DNA of 64,000 nt from NCBI RefSeq assembly GCF_017676345.1, contig NZ_JAFFZM010000005.1, forward strand, positions 62,001 through 126,000. Direction: 5' to 3'. The translations under genes were made by a program, and so were the position numbers. Origin of the DNA: Streptomyces smyrnaeus (GTDB lineage Bacteria; Actinomycetota; Actinomycetes; Streptomycetales; Streptomycetaceae). The notes under the pieces are model-generated. The model was not told the DNA's origin. It worked only from the letters and a program-made list of their open reading frames with translations, and did not search any database. Below are positions 8,721-18,095 of this stretch, piece after piece (position 1 is the stretch's first letter; every line of letters begins with the position of its first letter).

Positions 8721-9884
8721 GTGGGCCGTCAGGCCGTGCGGGAGGCGCGCCGCGTCGTCGTCAAGGTCGGCTCCTCCTCGCTGACCACCGCGACTGGCGG
8801 ACTGGACGCCGACCGGGTGGACGCCCTCGTCGACGTCCTCGCCAAGCACATCGACGCCCGGCACGCCGACACGCGCGCCGGCACCGAGCAGACCGCGCTC
8901 CCCGGCCGCGAGATAGTGCTGGTCTCCTCCGGCGCCATCGCCGCCGGGCTGGCGCCGCTGGGGCTGGCCAAGCGCCCCCGCGACCTGGCCCGCCAGCAGG
9001 CAGCGGCGAGCGTCGGCCAAGGGTTGCTGGTGGCCCGCTACACGGCCTCCTTCGCGCGCTACGGGCGGCGCGTCGGCCAGGTGCTGCTGACCTCGGACGA
9101 CACCAGCCGGCGTGCCCACTACCGCAACGCCTACCGCACCCTGGACCAACTGCTGGCCATGGGCACCGTCCCGGTCGTCAACGAGAACGACACGGTGGCC
9201 ACCGACGAGATCCGCTTCGGCGACAACGACCGGCTCGCCGCGCTCGTCGCCCACCTGGTCCGCGCCGACCTGCTGGTCCTGCTCTCCGATGTGGACGGCC
9301 TCTACGACGGCAACCCCGCCACCCCCGGCACCCGCCGCATCGCCGAGGTGCGCGGCCCCGCCGATCTGGAGGGCGTCGACATCGGCAGCGCGGGCAGCGC
9401 GGGGGTGGGCACCGGCGGGATGGTCACCAAGGTCGAGGCGGCCCGGATCGCGGCCGGCGCCGGAGTGCCCGTCGTGCTGACCTCCGCCGTGCACGCGGCC
9501 GACGCGCTGGCGGGCCGGGAGACGGGCACGTACTTCCACCCGACCGGGCGGCGCGCCGCCGGGCGTCTGCTGTGGCTCGCGCACGCCTCCACGCCCACCG
9601 GCGCGCTCACGCTGGACGACGGCGCCGTGCGGGCCGTCGTGGACCGCCGTACCTCGCTGCTGCCCGCCGGTATCGCCGGGGTGGAGGGTGACTTCTCGGC
9701 GGGCGACCCGGTGGAGCTGAGGGACACCGCGGGGCGGGCGGTGGCACGCGGACTGGTGAACTTCGACGCCAGGGAGCTGCCGCGGCTGCTCGGCCGCACC
9801 ACGCACGAGCTGGCCAAGGAGCTGGGCCCGGCCTACGAGCGCGAGGTCGTCCACCGGGACGACCTCGTGCTGCTGAGCGGCTGA
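8721..9884 (+). CDS. proB: Glutamate 5-kinase
   Basis: First step of proline synthesis: ATP-dependent phosphorylation of glutamate to glutamyl 5-phosphate, in the cytoplasm. I start it at GTG 8721 (GGAGAG 7 bases upstream), giving 387 residues and the family N-terminus VGRQAVREARRVVVKVGSSSL. The frame is open to GTG 8613 but that extension looks unlike coding sequence. The amino-acid kinase domain has VSSGAIAAGL, VVNENDTV, FGDNDRLAALVA and GTGGMVTKVEAA. A C-terminal PUA domain (about 290-370) ends with ARGLVNFDA. proA follows after one intervening gene. Confidence 0.95.
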   Translation: MGRQAVREARRVVVKVGSSSLTTATGGLDADRVDALVDVLAKHIDARHADTRAGTEQTALPGREIVLVSSGAIAAGLAPLGLAKRPRDLARQQAAASVGQGLLVARYTASFARYGRRVGQVLLTSDDTSRRAHYRNAYRTLDQLLAMGTVPVVNENDTVATDEIRFGDNDRLAALVAHLVRADLLVLLSDVDGLYDGNPATPGTRRIAEVRGPADLEGVDIGSAGSAGVGTGGMVTKVEAARIAAGAGVPVVLTSAVHAADALAGRETGTYFHPTGRRAAGRLLWLAHASTPTGALTLDDGAVRAVVDRRTSLLPAGIAGVEGDFSAGDPVELRDTAGRAVARGLVNFDARELPRLLGRTTHELAKELGPAYEREVVHRDDLVLLSG

Positions 9885-10216
9885 ACGACGCCGCCCGCTG
9901 AGCGCCGCATGGCGCCGCCTGCTCCGCGGCTGATCGGTGCTGTCTGCTGCGCTTCTGATTCGGGCCGGACAGGAAGCCGGACAGGAAAAAGTCCAGCCTT
10001 TCCACGGACACCTTCCGCAAAACGGCCCCGCGCTCGCCCTCGGGCTGGTCAACTTTGACGCGGGCGATACGTGCGGCACGTGCACCCGCACGTGCACGCA
10101 CCGTCCCGACGGCAGCACCGACAGCCACCGAGCAGCACCGACACACGAGCAGCACCACGGACACGAGCAGCAGCAACCGGACAACGCAGCAGCAGCACCA
10201 CTCCAGGAGGCCACCG
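9885..10216. other. Spacer after proB with CAG/CAC-rich leader
   Basis: No gene is seen here. It contains an 11-bp direct repeat GCCGGACAGGA in tandem (about 9963-9986) and, at about 10110-10200, a G-poor ACC/AGC-rich low-complexity tract that should stay unfolded as RNA. It ends in a perfect AGGAGG for the next gene. Confidence 0.5.
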
Positions 10217-10615
10217 GTGAGACGACTGGCCAGCGTCGACATGGCGTCTTCTCCCCAGCCCGAGGAACGAGTCGGCTCCCGGCTCTGGCACATCACGCTG
10301 AGCGTCGCGGGGCGGGAGGCACCGCTGGCCGACGTACGGCGCGCGCTCGAACAGCTCGCCCACGACCATCCGTTCCTGTTGACCAGCCGCTACGCCAACG
10401 ACCACGCCGAGATCCGCTACTGGGAGGAGGCCCATGACCTGCACGACGCCGCCGCCGTGGCGCTGCGGCTGTGGGGCGAGCACCGGGCTTCGGCAAAGCT
10501 GCCGCCCTGGGAGATCGTGGGGCTCGAAGTGATCGGCCGGGAGACCTTCCAGCAGCGCGTCGCCGAGGGCTACGGTCCGCCACCCGCCAGCCCGATGGGG
10601 GTGCACCCGTTCTGA
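10217..10615 (+). CDS. Conserved small protein between proB and proA, function unknown
   Basis: About 132 residues from GTG 10217, which has a textbook AGGAGG at 10205-10210 with a 6-base gap. An ATG at 10241 is the alternative. It is soluble, with no signal or membrane segment, and shows an alternating beta/helix pattern: [18 protein letters not shown], then [22 protein letters not shown], then [23 protein letters not shown]. The layout suggests a small alpha/beta sensor-like fold, but I recognise no named family. Its place between proB and proA suggests a link to that region; nothing in the sequence shows it takes part in proline synthesis. Confidence 0.8.
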   Translation: MRRLASVDMASSPQPEERVGSRLWHITLSVAGREAPLADVRRALEQLAHDHPFLLTSRYANDHAEIRYWEEAHDLHDAAAVALRLWGEHRASAKLPPWEIVGLEVIGRETFQQRVAEGYGPPPASPMGVHPF

Positions 10616-10620
10616 GGGCG

Positions 10621-10705
10621 CCGGGTTCCGACGGCACCGGTCGCGGCGGCACCGGTTTTGGCGGCACGGGTTCGGCGGCACCGGGTCCCGTCGGCGCCGG
10701 TGCGG
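10621..10705. repeat. 15-bp imperfect tandem repeat upstream of proA
   Basis: Five to six units of about 15 bp with core ACCGGTNNNGGCGGC run from 10621 (units start near 10621, 10636, 10651, 10666, 10680, 10696). They fill the spacer between the small gene and the proA promoter. Confidence 0.6.
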
Positions 10706-10773
10706 CCCCCTTCCGAGCGGTCCTGCTGAGACGCCGAGGCGGCCCGCCGGGTGCCCCGGCTACCATGCGCGCC

Positions 10774-12054
10774 ATGAGCGCATCCGAGACCCCGGAGTCC
10801 CCCGTCCGTCAGGCGGCCCGCCGCGCGCGGACTGCGGCAGCCGACCTCGCCCCGGCCCCCCGCACCACCCGTGACAGCGCGCTGCTGGCCATCGCCGACG
10901 CGCTCACGGCCCGGACGGACGAGATCGTCGCCGCGAACGCCGACGACGTCGCCAAGGCGCGCGCCGCCGGGACGGCCGAAGCCGTCGTCGACCGGCTCAC
11001 CCTCACCCCCGAGCGGGTCGAGGCCATCGCCTCCGACGTCCGCGACGTGATCGCGCTGCCCGACCCGGTGGGCGAGGTGCGGCGCGGCTCGACGCTGCCC
11101 AACGGTCTGGAGCTGCGCCAGGTGCGGGTCCCGCTGGGCGTCGTCGGAATCATCTACGAGGCCCGCCCGAACGTCACCGTCGACGCCGCCGCGCTCTGCC
11201 TCAAGTCCGGCAACGCGGTGCTGCTGCGCGGCTCGTCGTCCGCTCACGCCTCCAACACGGCACTGGTCGCCGTACTGCGCGATGCCGTCGAGAAGGCGGG
11301 ACTGCCCGCCGATGTGGTGCAGTTGGTGCCCGGCGAGGGCCGGGAGAGCGTCACCGAGCTGATGCGCGCCCGGGGCCTGGTGGACGTGCTGATTCCGCGC
11401 GGCGGCGCCTCGTTGATCCAGACCGTGGTGGAGCAGTCCACCGTCCCCGTCATCGAGACCGGCACCGGCAACTGCCACGTCTATGTGGACGAGCGCGCCG
11501 ACATCGACACCGCGCTCGCCATCCTCGTCAACTCCAAGGCCCAGCGCCCCAGCGTCTGCAACGCAGCGGAGACCGTCCTGGTGCACGCCAAGATCGCCGA
11601 CGCCTTTCTGCCGCGTGCCCTCGAGGCGCTCGCCGAGGCGGGCGTCACCGTGCACGGGGACGACGCCTGGCAGACGGCGGCCGGCGCCTCCGGGCGGACG
11701 GTGCTGCCGGCCACCGAGGAGGACTGGGCGAGCGAGTACCTCTCGTACGACATCGCAGCCGCCGTGGTGCCCTCGCTGGACGCCGCCGTGGAGCACATCC
11801 GCGCCTGGTCCTCCGGGCACACCGAGGCGATCGTCACCGGCGACACCGCCGCGGCCCGCCGCTTCACGGCACTCGTGGACTCCGCCGCCGTCATGGTCAA
11901 CGCCTCCACCCGGTTCACGGACGGCGCCCAGTTCGGCTTCGGCGCCGAGATCGGGATCTCCACCCAGAAGCTGCACGCCCGCGGTCCCATGGGTCTGCCG
12001 GAGCTGACCTCCACGAAGTACGTGGTCACCGGGGACGGTCACATCAGGGAGTGA
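10774..12054 (+). CDS. proA: Glutamate-5-semialdehyde dehydrogenase
   Basis: Second step of proline synthesis: NADPH-dependent reduction of glutamyl 5-phosphate to glutamate semialdehyde. 426 residues from ATG 10774. The family features are [42 protein letters not shown], the catalytic Cys262 in [10 protein letters not shown], and the C-terminal [12 protein letters not shown] choose 10774 over ATG 10765 because TACCAT at 10761-10766 lies 7 bases before 10774 and looks like the -10 box of a leaderless transcript, which would make 10765 part of the promoter. proA may thus be transcribed separately from proB. Confidence 0.95.
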   Translation: MSASETPESPVRQAARRARTAAADLAPAPRTTRDSALLAIADALTARTDEIVAANADDVAKARAAGTAEAVVDRLTLTPERVEAIASDVRDVIALPDPVGEVRRGSTLPNGLELRQVRVPLGVVGIIYEARPNVTVDAAALCLKSGNAVLLRGSSSAHASNTALVAVLRDAVEKAGLPADVVQLVPGEGRESVTELMRARGLVDVLIPRGGASLIQTVVEQSTVPVIETGTGNCHVYVDERADIDTALAILVNSKAQRPSVCNAAETVLVHAKIADAFLPRALEALAEAGVTVHGDDAWQTAAGASGRTVLPATEEDWASEYLSYDIAAAVVPSLDAAVEHIRAWSSGHTEAIVTGDTAAARRFTALVDSAAVMVNASTRFTDGAQFGFGAEIGISTQKLHARGPMGLPELTSTKYVVTGDGHIRE

Positions 12055-12119
12055 ACGGCACCGATTTTCTGCCCGGTTCCCAGTTCCCATCAGCCCTGCC
12101 CAAATTGACCGCATAGGTC

Positions 12120-12125
12120 TACGCT
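12120..12125 (+). promoter_or_regulatory. -10 box for leaderless transcript
   Basis: TACGCT sits 7 bases before GTG 12133, and no Shine-Dalgarno sequence precedes that start. A leaderless mRNA is inferred. TTGACC at 12105-12110 is too close to be its -35. Confidence 0.45.
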
Positions 12126-12132
12126 GGATCGC

Positions 12133-12807
12133 GTGCCGGACGACGTGGGGGGCAGGCCGTTCCCGGACGGCGAGGAGCCCGAGTACCGCGACCACGGGGC
12201 GGCGGACGACGAGTTCGCCTCCGTGGTACTCGACGAGGACTTCGTACGCGCCGCCGAGGTCCATGAGCCGAGCGCGGCCGAACGGATACTCGCCTCCGCC
12301 CAGTCGCACGCGGAGCTCACGGAGAACGAGAACCTCCGCTCCGCCGAGGACGGCGTCGGCCGCGCACGCGGCGAGGGCGAGCTCCCGCACGACGACCTCA
12401 CCGAGGCCGACGACCCCTTCTACGACGACCCGGACGACGACGAGGGCCGCTTCGACCGCTCCGACTACCGCGTGGAGTACGAAGGCACCGACGGCCTCCC
12501 GCCGGAGCTGGACCCGGCCTACGAGCACGGCGCCGACTTCGGATACCCGCACGGCGCCCATGGCCGGTACACGCCGCACGGCGGCGGCGCGCGCCCCTAC
12601 CGCGGTCACCGCAGCTGGCAGCGGCCCGTCGCCTGGGTGCTCGCCGTGGTGATGGGCATCGGCATGGTGGCCCTCGCCTTCTCGGCCGTCTACCGGGGCA
12701 CCTCCAACCAGCGGCAGGACCCCACCCCGCCACCGGCCACCACCGGCGTCGACCGCGAAGGACCGGGCGCCCTGCCCACCGTCTCCGTGGAGCCCCCCGG
12801 CGGCTGA
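12133..12807 (+). CDS. Acidic single-pass membrane protein, function unknown
   Basis: 224 residues. A long acidic, disordered cytoplasmic part (about 1-160) is followed by one transmembrane helix (WVLAVVMGIGMVALAFSAVY, about 174-195) and a short Pro-rich outer tail (PTPPPATTG). The N-terminal motif DDEFASVVLDEDFVRAAEVHE recurs in the next gene as DDEYRSLVFDESFIKAARLQE, so the two neighbours share a cytoplasmic module. Start GTG 12133 is supported by the -10 box 7 bases upstream. No enzyme motif is seen. It may act with its neighbour as a membrane-tethered adaptor; this is inference. Confidence 0.8.
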   Translation: MPDDVGGRPFPDGEEPEYRDHGAADDEFASVVLDEDFVRAAEVHEPSAAERILASAQSHAELTENENLRSAEDGVGRARGEGELPHDDLTEADDPFYDDPDDDEGRFDRSDYRVEYEGTDGLPPELDPAYEHGADFGYPHGAHGRYTPHGGGARPYRGHRSWQRPVAWVLAVVMGIGMVALAFSAVYRGTSNQRQDPTPPPATTGVDREGPGALPTVSVEPPGG

Positions 12808-12915
12808 GCACCGTCGGCAGGGGCCGGAAGCGGCCTGTCGCGGTAGGCGGAACAGGCCGCTGGGATTCCCGCAAGTTGGCCGGGGCCACGCCGTTCACGC
12901 CCGCCCGGTCGGTCC

Positions 12916-12921
12916 TACCCT
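12916..12921 (+). promoter_or_regulatory. -10 box for leaderless transcript
   Basis: TACCCT lies 6 bases before ATG 12928, with TTCACG (12894-12899) 16 bases upstream as a plausible -35. Transcription would start at or next to the start codon. Confidence 0.55.
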
Positions 12922-12927
12922 GTCCTT

Positions 12928-14052
12928 ATGGCCGGGCGAGTGGATCCTCCCGACGGGACGCCCGACGGCGGCGGTCCCAACGGCGGCGACGACGAATACC
13001 GATCGCTGGTGTTCGACGAGTCGTTCATCAAGGCTGCGCGGCTCCAGGAGTTCTCGGCGCGTGAGCGCCTGCAGGACGAGGAGCACGCCGCTGTCCGCGC
13101 CCGCCCCGAGGCGGAGCGCCGCAGCAGAACGGGCCTGGGCTTCTCCCGGCAGGGGCTGATCCTGGTGCTGCTGATCGCCCTGGCCTTCGGCACCGCCATC
13201 TACATGGGCATACGGAATCCGTACCGGTCCCCGGCGCGGGCCGGCGCGGAGCCCCTGCACAGCGAAATGCTGCCGCTGGCGCCCACCGGCCGGGTCCCCG
13301 GCAGCACCCCGGCGGACCTGTTCGAGAACAGCCCTGCCGACCGGTTCGCGAAGGGGGCCGATGGAGTGGCACTGCCACCCGTTCGGAGTAGCGACCACTT
13401 CTCGGAGAGTCAGGTACTTGCCGCGCTCACCATGGCCAAGGAGTACGTGGTGCAAAGCTCGCTCGACCCCCAGGTGGTCGCCGGCGGCGCCGTGCGGCCG
13501 GTGCGGGTGCTGCTCAACCCCCGCCAGCAGCGCCAGTTCGACCGGAGCGTCGACAAGCCGCGCAGCGACGGTCGGCACGCCGCCACGGCCTGGATGGTGC
13601 GCCTCGACACCGACAAGGCCGCGCTGGCCAGCTCGAAGGTACGGGTCGACGGCACGCTTGCCGTGCAGGAGGTCGGGGACGGCCTGGAGGTGACGGCCGA
13701 CCACGTCTTCGTCTACGCCGTACGCCCCGCCGACGCGAAGAAGGGTGCGAAGGCCCGCAAGAGCGCCTCCCTCTTCTCCGTCCGCAGGGAGGTGCGCTTC
13801 CGCTTCGAGCGCGAGGACCTGCGCGACCATCAGGTCAACGTGCGGCAGGTCGCCATGCGCGCCGGCCCGATGGACTGCGGCGGGGACTCCTCCGACGTGC
13901 TGACCCCGCTGCTTGCCGGCGAGCGCGCCAAGGACGCGGGAAAGGCGGGGACCGACCCGTACGAGCGGGGCCGGTCCGCCGCCTCGATGTGCGGGCTGCT
14001 GGCGTCTAGCGCTCAGCCGAGCCCGGACCATCCTTCCCGTTCGAGCCGTTAG
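12928..14052 (+). CDS. Single-pass membrane protein with large extracytoplasmic domain
   Basis: 374 residues. The cytoplasmic N-terminus (1-70) carries the motif DDEYRSLVFDESFIKAA shared with the upstream gene. One transmembrane helix (about 76-95, LILVLLIALAFGTAIYMG) follows, then a roughly 270-residue outer domain. The outer domain has features such as SQVLAALTMAKEYVVQSSLDP, VLLNPRQQRQFDRSV and VFVYAVRP, and two late Cys (MDCGG and SMCGL) that could pair. I recognise no named domain. The last 47 bases overlap the 3' end of the convergent protease gene. Confidence 0.85.
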   Translation: MAGRVDPPDGTPDGGGPNGGDDEYRSLVFDESFIKAARLQEFSARERLQDEEHAAVRARPEAERRSRTGLGFSRQGLILVLLIALAFGTAIYMGIRNPYRSPARAGAEPLHSEMLPLAPTGRVPGSTPADLFENSPADRFAKGADGVALPPVRSSDHFSESQVLAALTMAKEYVVQSSLDPQVVAGGAVRPVRVLLNPRQQRQFDRSVDKPRSDGRHAATAWMVRLDTDKAALASSKVRVDGTLAVQEVGDGLEVTADHVFVYAVRPADAKKGAKARKSASLFSVRREVRFRFEREDLRDHQVNVRQVAMRAGPMDCGGDSSDVLTPLLAGERAKDAGKAGTDPYERGRSAASMCGLLASSAQPSPDHPSRSSR

Positions 14053-15136
14053 CCCGGCCGTTTCCGCCGTTCCCCTCGCTTCCGCCGTCCTGACCCCCGG
14101 AGCCGCCCCGGCCGCCGGTGAAGGTGTCGCGCAGCCTGCCCCCGACGTCACCGACACCGCCCGCCAGGTCGCGCACGAAGCCCATCAGCGGGTCCTTGCT
14201 GTTGCGCACCGACTCGGTGTAGTGGTTCGCCGACTCCCGGAACGAGTCCCGGACCGAGGTGTCCTGGTCCTCCGTGCGCTTCGGGTAGTGGCCGTCCATG
14301 ATCCGCTGGAAGTCGCGGCTGGCCTCCCACTTCTTCAGCTCCGCGGCCCGCACGGTGGTGAAGGGGTGGGAGCGCGGCAGCACGTTCATTATCTTCAGCA
14401 CGGAGTCGCGCAGATCGCCGCCCGCCTCGTACTCGTCGGCCTGTGCCAGGAAGGCGTCGACATTCATCTCGTGCAGGTGGTTGCCGCCGGCCAGCTTCAT
14501 CAGCCCGCGCATCGACGCATGCAGATCCTGCCCCACCAGCAGCCCGGCGCGGTCGGCCGACAGCTCCGACTTGCGGAACCACTCGCGCAGCGCCGTCACC
14601 AGCGCCATGACAGCGACGTTCCCCAGCGGGATCCACGCGACCTTGAACGCCAGGTTGGACAGGAACAGCAGTATCGTCCGGTAGACCGCGTGGCCGGAGA
14701 GCGCGTGCCCGACCTCGTGGCCGACCACCGCGCGCATCTCCTCCTCGTCCAGGAGCTCGACCAGGCCGGTGGAGAGCACGATGATCGGCTCGTCCATACC
14801 GACGCACATCGCGTTGGGCTTCGGGTCCTGGGTGACGTACATCGGCGGGATCTTCTCCAGATCCAGGATGTAACAGGCGTCCCGCAGCATCGCGTTGAGG
14901 TGGGCGAACTGCTGGTCGCTGACCCGCACCGAGTCGGAGAGGAACAGCAGCCGCATGCTGCGCTCGGGCAGCAGGCCGCTCAGTGCCTTGACCGCGGTGT
15001 CGAACCCGCTCAGCTTGCGCAGCGCGACCAGGGCCGAGCGGTCCGTCGGGTGCTCGTACGCGCGTGACGAGATGCCCTCAAAACGCCGCCTCTCGCGGCC
15101 CGGCAGGCGCTCCGTGCCGCCTGTGCCGTCTGTCAT
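14006..15136 (-). CDS. M48-family zinc metalloprotease
   Basis: 376 residues, with the metzincin-like HEVGH motif at 140-144 in RAVVGHEVGHALSGHA and a downstream Glu-containing SELSADRAG that supplies the third zinc ligand. Hydrophobic segments just after the motif (TILLFLSNLAFKVAWIPLGNVAVMALV) suggest membrane attachment, as in HtpX/Ste24 relatives that degrade membrane proteins. The C-terminus is a Gly/Asn-rich disordered tail. It starts at ATG 15136. Its 3' end overlaps the opposite gene by 47 bp. Confidence 0.9.
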   Translation of the reverse strand: MTDGTGGTERLPGRERRRFEGISSRAYEHPTDRSALVALRKLSGFDTAVKALSGLLPERSMRLLFLSDSVRVSDQQFAHLNAMLRDACYILDLEKIPPMYVTQDPKPNAMCVGMDEPIIVLSTGLVELLDEEEMRAVVGHEVGHALSGHAVYRTILLFLSNLAFKVAWIPLGNVAVMALVTALREWFRKSELSADRAGLLVGQDLHASMRGLMKLAGGNHLHEMNVDAFLAQADEYEAGGDLRDSVLKIMNVLPRSHPFTTVRAAELKKWEASRDFQRIMDGHYPKRTEDQDTSVRDSFRESANHYTESVRNSKDPLMGFVRDLAGGVGDVGGRLRDTFTGGRGGSGGQDGGSEGNGGNGRANGSNGKDGPGSAER

Positions 15137-15355
15137 CGTGTTTCCCCCTCATCGACTGGGCTGTCCACACTAGAGGGTGGGACGCGGAGCGGGGCCTTCC
15201 CGTTGCGTTCCGGATGAGTCGGGGTGAGGCGCCGGAGGGTCCCCGCTTACGATGTGGCTGCGCACCTCCGCGTCGCGCCGGTGTGTCCACCGGTCCGCGG
15301 CGAGGGACCAGCGCACGCCAACTGTCCGCGCCTCGAGGGATAGGTTCCGCCGACG

Positions 15356-15526
15356 ATGACTCTGCCCAGCACCGCACATGCCACCCTGCTGACCCTCGCC
15401 TCCGGGGGCGAGCACGGTGAGGGCGGTCAGCACGAGAGCCTGAGCCCGTATCTGACCGGCGGCGGTGCGCTCCTCGCGCTGATGCTGCTGCTGTGGATCA
15501 CCACCCGCTTCAACCGGGACCGCTGA
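15356..15526 (+). CDS. 56-residue single-pass membrane peptide
   Basis: A small open frame from ATG 15356 to TGA 15526. It encodes [18 protein letters not shown], a Gly/His/Glu linker, and one transmembrane helix ([19 protein letters not shown]) ending in positively charged NRDR. Third positions are almost all G or C, as expected of a real gene. TAGGTT at 15341-15346 may be its -10 box. It ends 17 bases before nadD, so it probably shares a transcript with nadD or its promoter region. Function is unknown. Confidence 0.65.
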   Translation: MTLPSTAHATLLTLASGGEHGEGGQHESLSPYLTGGGALLALMLLLWITTRFNRDR

Positions 15527-15543
15527 GCGTAGAGTCGTCCCGC

Positions 15544-16179
15544 ATGGGAGAGGACATAGTGCCCGGGACCGGTAAGCGGCGGCTCGGTGTGATGGGTGGG
15601 ACCTTCGACCCCATCCACCATGGCCACCTGGTGGCCGCGAGCGAGGTGGCGGCGCGCTTCCACCTCGACGAGGTGGTGTTCGTACCGGCGGGGCAGCCGT
15701 GGCAGAAGAGCCACAAGCAGGTCTCGCCGGCCGAGGACCGCTATTTGATGACGGTCATCGCGACGGCGTCGAACCCGCAGTTCTCGGTCAGCCGCATCGA
15801 CATCGACCGCGGCGGCAAGACGTACACGATCGACACGCTGCGCGAGCTCGCCGAGGCCAATCCGGACACCGACCTGTTCTTCATCACCGGTGCCGACGCG
15901 CTCTCGCAGATCCTCAGCTGGCGCAACACCGAAGAGCTCTTCTCACTGGCCCACTTCATCGGCGTCACCCGTCCGGGCCATGCGCTGGCCGACCCCGGGC
16001 TGCCGCAGGGCGGTGTCTCACTGGTGGAGGTCCCGGCGCTGGCCATCTCCTCCACGGACTGCCGCGCACGGGTGGAGCGCGACGACCCGGTCTGGTACCT
16101 GGTGCCGGACGGTGTGGTGCGGTACATCAGCAAGCGCGCGCTGTACCGGGGCGGCACGGAGGGGGACCCGCGAGCGTGA
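15544..16179 (+). CDS. nadD: Nicotinate-nucleotide adenylyltransferase
   Basis: NAD biosynthesis: adenylates nicotinate mononucleotide to deamido-NAD. 211 residues from ATG 15544. The nucleotidyltransferase signature [15 protein letters not shown] holds the (T/H)xGH motif, and AISSTDCR near the C-terminus matches the ISSTxIR motif. TAGAGT (15530-15535) lies 8 bases upstream, suggesting a near-leaderless start. The stop overlaps the GTGA start of the next gene. Confidence 0.95.
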   Translation: MGEDIVPGTGKRRLGVMGGTFDPIHHGHLVAASEVAARFHLDEVVFVPAGQPWQKSHKQVSPAEDRYLMTVIATASNPQFSVSRIDIDRGGKTYTIDTLRELAEANPDTDLFFITGADALSQILSWRNTEELFSLAHFIGVTRPGHALADPGLPQGGVSLVEVPALAISSTDCRARVERDDPVWYLVPDGVVRYISKRALYRGGTEGDPRA

Positions 16180-17963
16180 GCGACGGCTACGGATACGACC
16201 CGTACGGCCCGCAGCCCGAGATCATCGGCTACGACGAGTACGGCAGGCCCGTATACCGCAGGCAGGAAGCGCCGCAGGAGGGCACCTACGCCGGACAGGA
16301 CCCGTACCCGGCGTACGACCCGTATGCCCAGGCCGCCCAGCCCCCCGGGCAGCAGCAGACCGGCTACGACCCCTATGCGGGCCATCCGGAGCAGCAGGGC
16401 GGCTACTACGACGCGTACGGCTCATACGACCAGTACGCGCAGCAGCAGGCCCCCCAGCAGCAGACCCCGCAGCAGACCGCGCCCTACGCCGCACCGCAGC
16501 CGCAGCAGCAGCCGGACTGGGTCCCCACCCAGGGCCGGCCGCCGCAGCAGGAGCAGTACGGGGCCTACGAGCCCTACGAGCAGCCGGGGCAGCCCGGACG
16601 GCCCGGCGAGCCCGCACAGCCGGACCCGTCCGAGCGGCCGGCGACCGGGGAGCCGACGGCACAGGCCGGGAGCAGCGCCGCTCCCGGCCGGGCCGAGGCG
16701 TCCTCCGGCGCGGAGGGCGAGTACCACACCGAGCAGTTCTCGTTCGTGGAGGAGACCAGCGACGACTCCGAGGACGTCATCGACTGGCTCAAGTTCACCG
16801 AGAGCCGTACCGAGCGCCGCGAGGAGGCCAGACGCAAGGGACGCAACCGCGTCGTCGCGCTGGTCGTCGTCCTCGCGCTGCTGCTGGTGGGCGGCGTCGG
16901 CTACCTGTGGCACGCGGGCATGCTGCCGGGCATCGGCGACGACGCGGGCCCGGGCGGCGCCGCAGTGGGTGAGCAGCGGAACGTGATCGTGGTGCACCTG
17001 CGCGAGCGCGGTGACGCCAGCTCGACGGCGCTGCTCGTCGACAACGAGGGCGCGGGCGAGGGCTCCACCGTGCTGCTGCCCAACTCGCTGGCCGTCTCCA
17101 CGGAGGACGGCACCACGACGACGCTGGGCAAGTCGGTGGAGGACCGGGGCGCCGGACCCACCCGTGACGCGCTGAACACCCTGCTCGGCTCCGGCATCAA
17201 GGGCACCTGGCGGCTGGACACCCCCTACCTGGAGAACCTGGTCGAGCTGGTCGGCGGTATCGCCCTGGACACCGACACCACCGTGCCCGGTGCGAAGAAG
17301 GGCGAAGGGCCGCAGGTCGAGCAGGGCAGCAAGCAGGACCTGGACGGCCGCGCCGCCGTCGCCTACGCCACCTACCGCGCCGAGGGCGAGCCCCAGGCCA
17401 AGCAGCTCGCCCGGTTCGGGCAGGTCATGCAGGCGGTGCTCAAGAAGCTCTCCAGCGACGCGGAGGCGGCCACCAAGACGGTCGAGTCCCTCGGCCAGAT
17501 CCCCGATCCTTCACTGTCCGAGTCCCAGCTGGGTGCCTCGCTGGCCCAGCTGGCGAACCACGCGAAGCAGGGTGACTACCGCACCCGGACGCTCCCCGTG
17601 CGGGCCGACGGGACCCTCAGCCCGCAGGTCAGCGAGCAGATCGTCAAGAAGGTGCTCGGCGGCAACGTCAAGAACTCCGACCCCGACGCGGCGCCCCGGG
17701 TGAGCCTGAAGAACGCCACCGGTGAGCGCGGCCTGGACAACGCGGCCTCCGCGGCGCTGGTCAACGGCGGCTACACGGTCGTCAAGGGCGGCAGCGCCGC
17801 CACCCGCACCAGGTCGCTGGTGACCTACGCCGACGCCGCGAAGAAGGCCAAGGCCGAAGAGGTCGCCAAGACGCTGGGGCTGCCCGGCAGCGCGGTCCGC
17901 AAGGCCGAGGGCGCCGCCAACGCGGACGTCACGGTGCTGCTGGGAGCCGATTACCGGGGCTGA
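16176..17963 (+). CDS. LytR C-terminal domain membrane protein (degenerate LCP-like)
   Basis: 595 residues from GTG 16176, overlapping the nadD stop by 4 bases. The cytoplasmic N-terminus (about 1-180) is disordered and rich in Tyr, Gln, Gly and Pro ([15 protein letters not shown] style repeats). A transmembrane helix lies at about 226-248 ([20 protein letters not shown]). The outer part resembles an LCP (LytR-CpsA-Psr) domain followed by a LytR_C domain (about 500-590, [20 protein letters not shown] onward). LCP enzymes attach polymers to peptidoglycan. Here the usual arginine-bearing signature after the first beta strands reads LLPNSLAVS and the later Arg-rich motif reads [10 protein letters not shown], so catalysis is doubtful. 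Confidence 0.85.
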   Translation: MSDGYGYDPYGPQPEIIGYDEYGRPVYRRQEAPQEGTYAGQDPYPAYDPYAQAAQPPGQQQTGYDPYAGHPEQQGGYYDAYGSYDQYAQQQAPQQQTPQQTAPYAAPQPQQQPDWVPTQGRPPQQEQYGAYEPYEQPGQPGRPGEPAQPDPSERPATGEPTAQAGSSAAPGRAEASSGAEGEYHTEQFSFVEETSDDSEDVIDWLKFTESRTERREEARRKGRNRVVALVVVLALLLVGGVGYLWHAGMLPGIGDDAGPGGAAVGEQRNVIVVHLRERGDASSTALLVDNEGAGEGSTVLLPNSLAVSTEDGTTTTLGKSVEDRGAGPTRDALNTLLGSGIKGTWRLDTPYLENLVELVGGIALDTDTTVPGAKKGEGPQVEQGSKQDLDGRAAVAYATYRAEGEPQAKQLARFGQVMQAVLKKLSSDAEAATKTVESLGQIPDPSLSESQLGASLAQLANHAKQGDYRTRTLPVRADGTLSPQVSEQIVKKVLGGNVKNSDPDAAPRVSLKNATGERGLDNAASAALVNGGYTVVKGGSAATRTRSLVTYADAAKKAKAEEVAKTLGLPGSAVRKAEGAANADVTVLLGADYRG

Positions 17964-18095
17964 GGCGTGGTCTACGACGACGAGGGCCGGCCGTGGCGCA
18001 CACCGGGCGGTCGGCCCGGCGACATGGGCCGAAATCCGGTCGCGCGGCCGTGAGACCCTGGAAGACGAGATGTTTCCGATCCGAAAGCCTTGCCT

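Noticed and set aside
10033..10068. Text GLVNFDA after proB, resembling the proB C-terminal ARGLVNFDA
   Set aside because: Only seven residues match (about 17 of 21 bases), with no alignable flanks, too little to call a duplicated proB end.
10110..10200. Possible CRISPR-like or microsatellite array (CAG/CAC tract)
   Set aside because: No constant repeat and spacer pattern; it is an irregular low-complexity leader.
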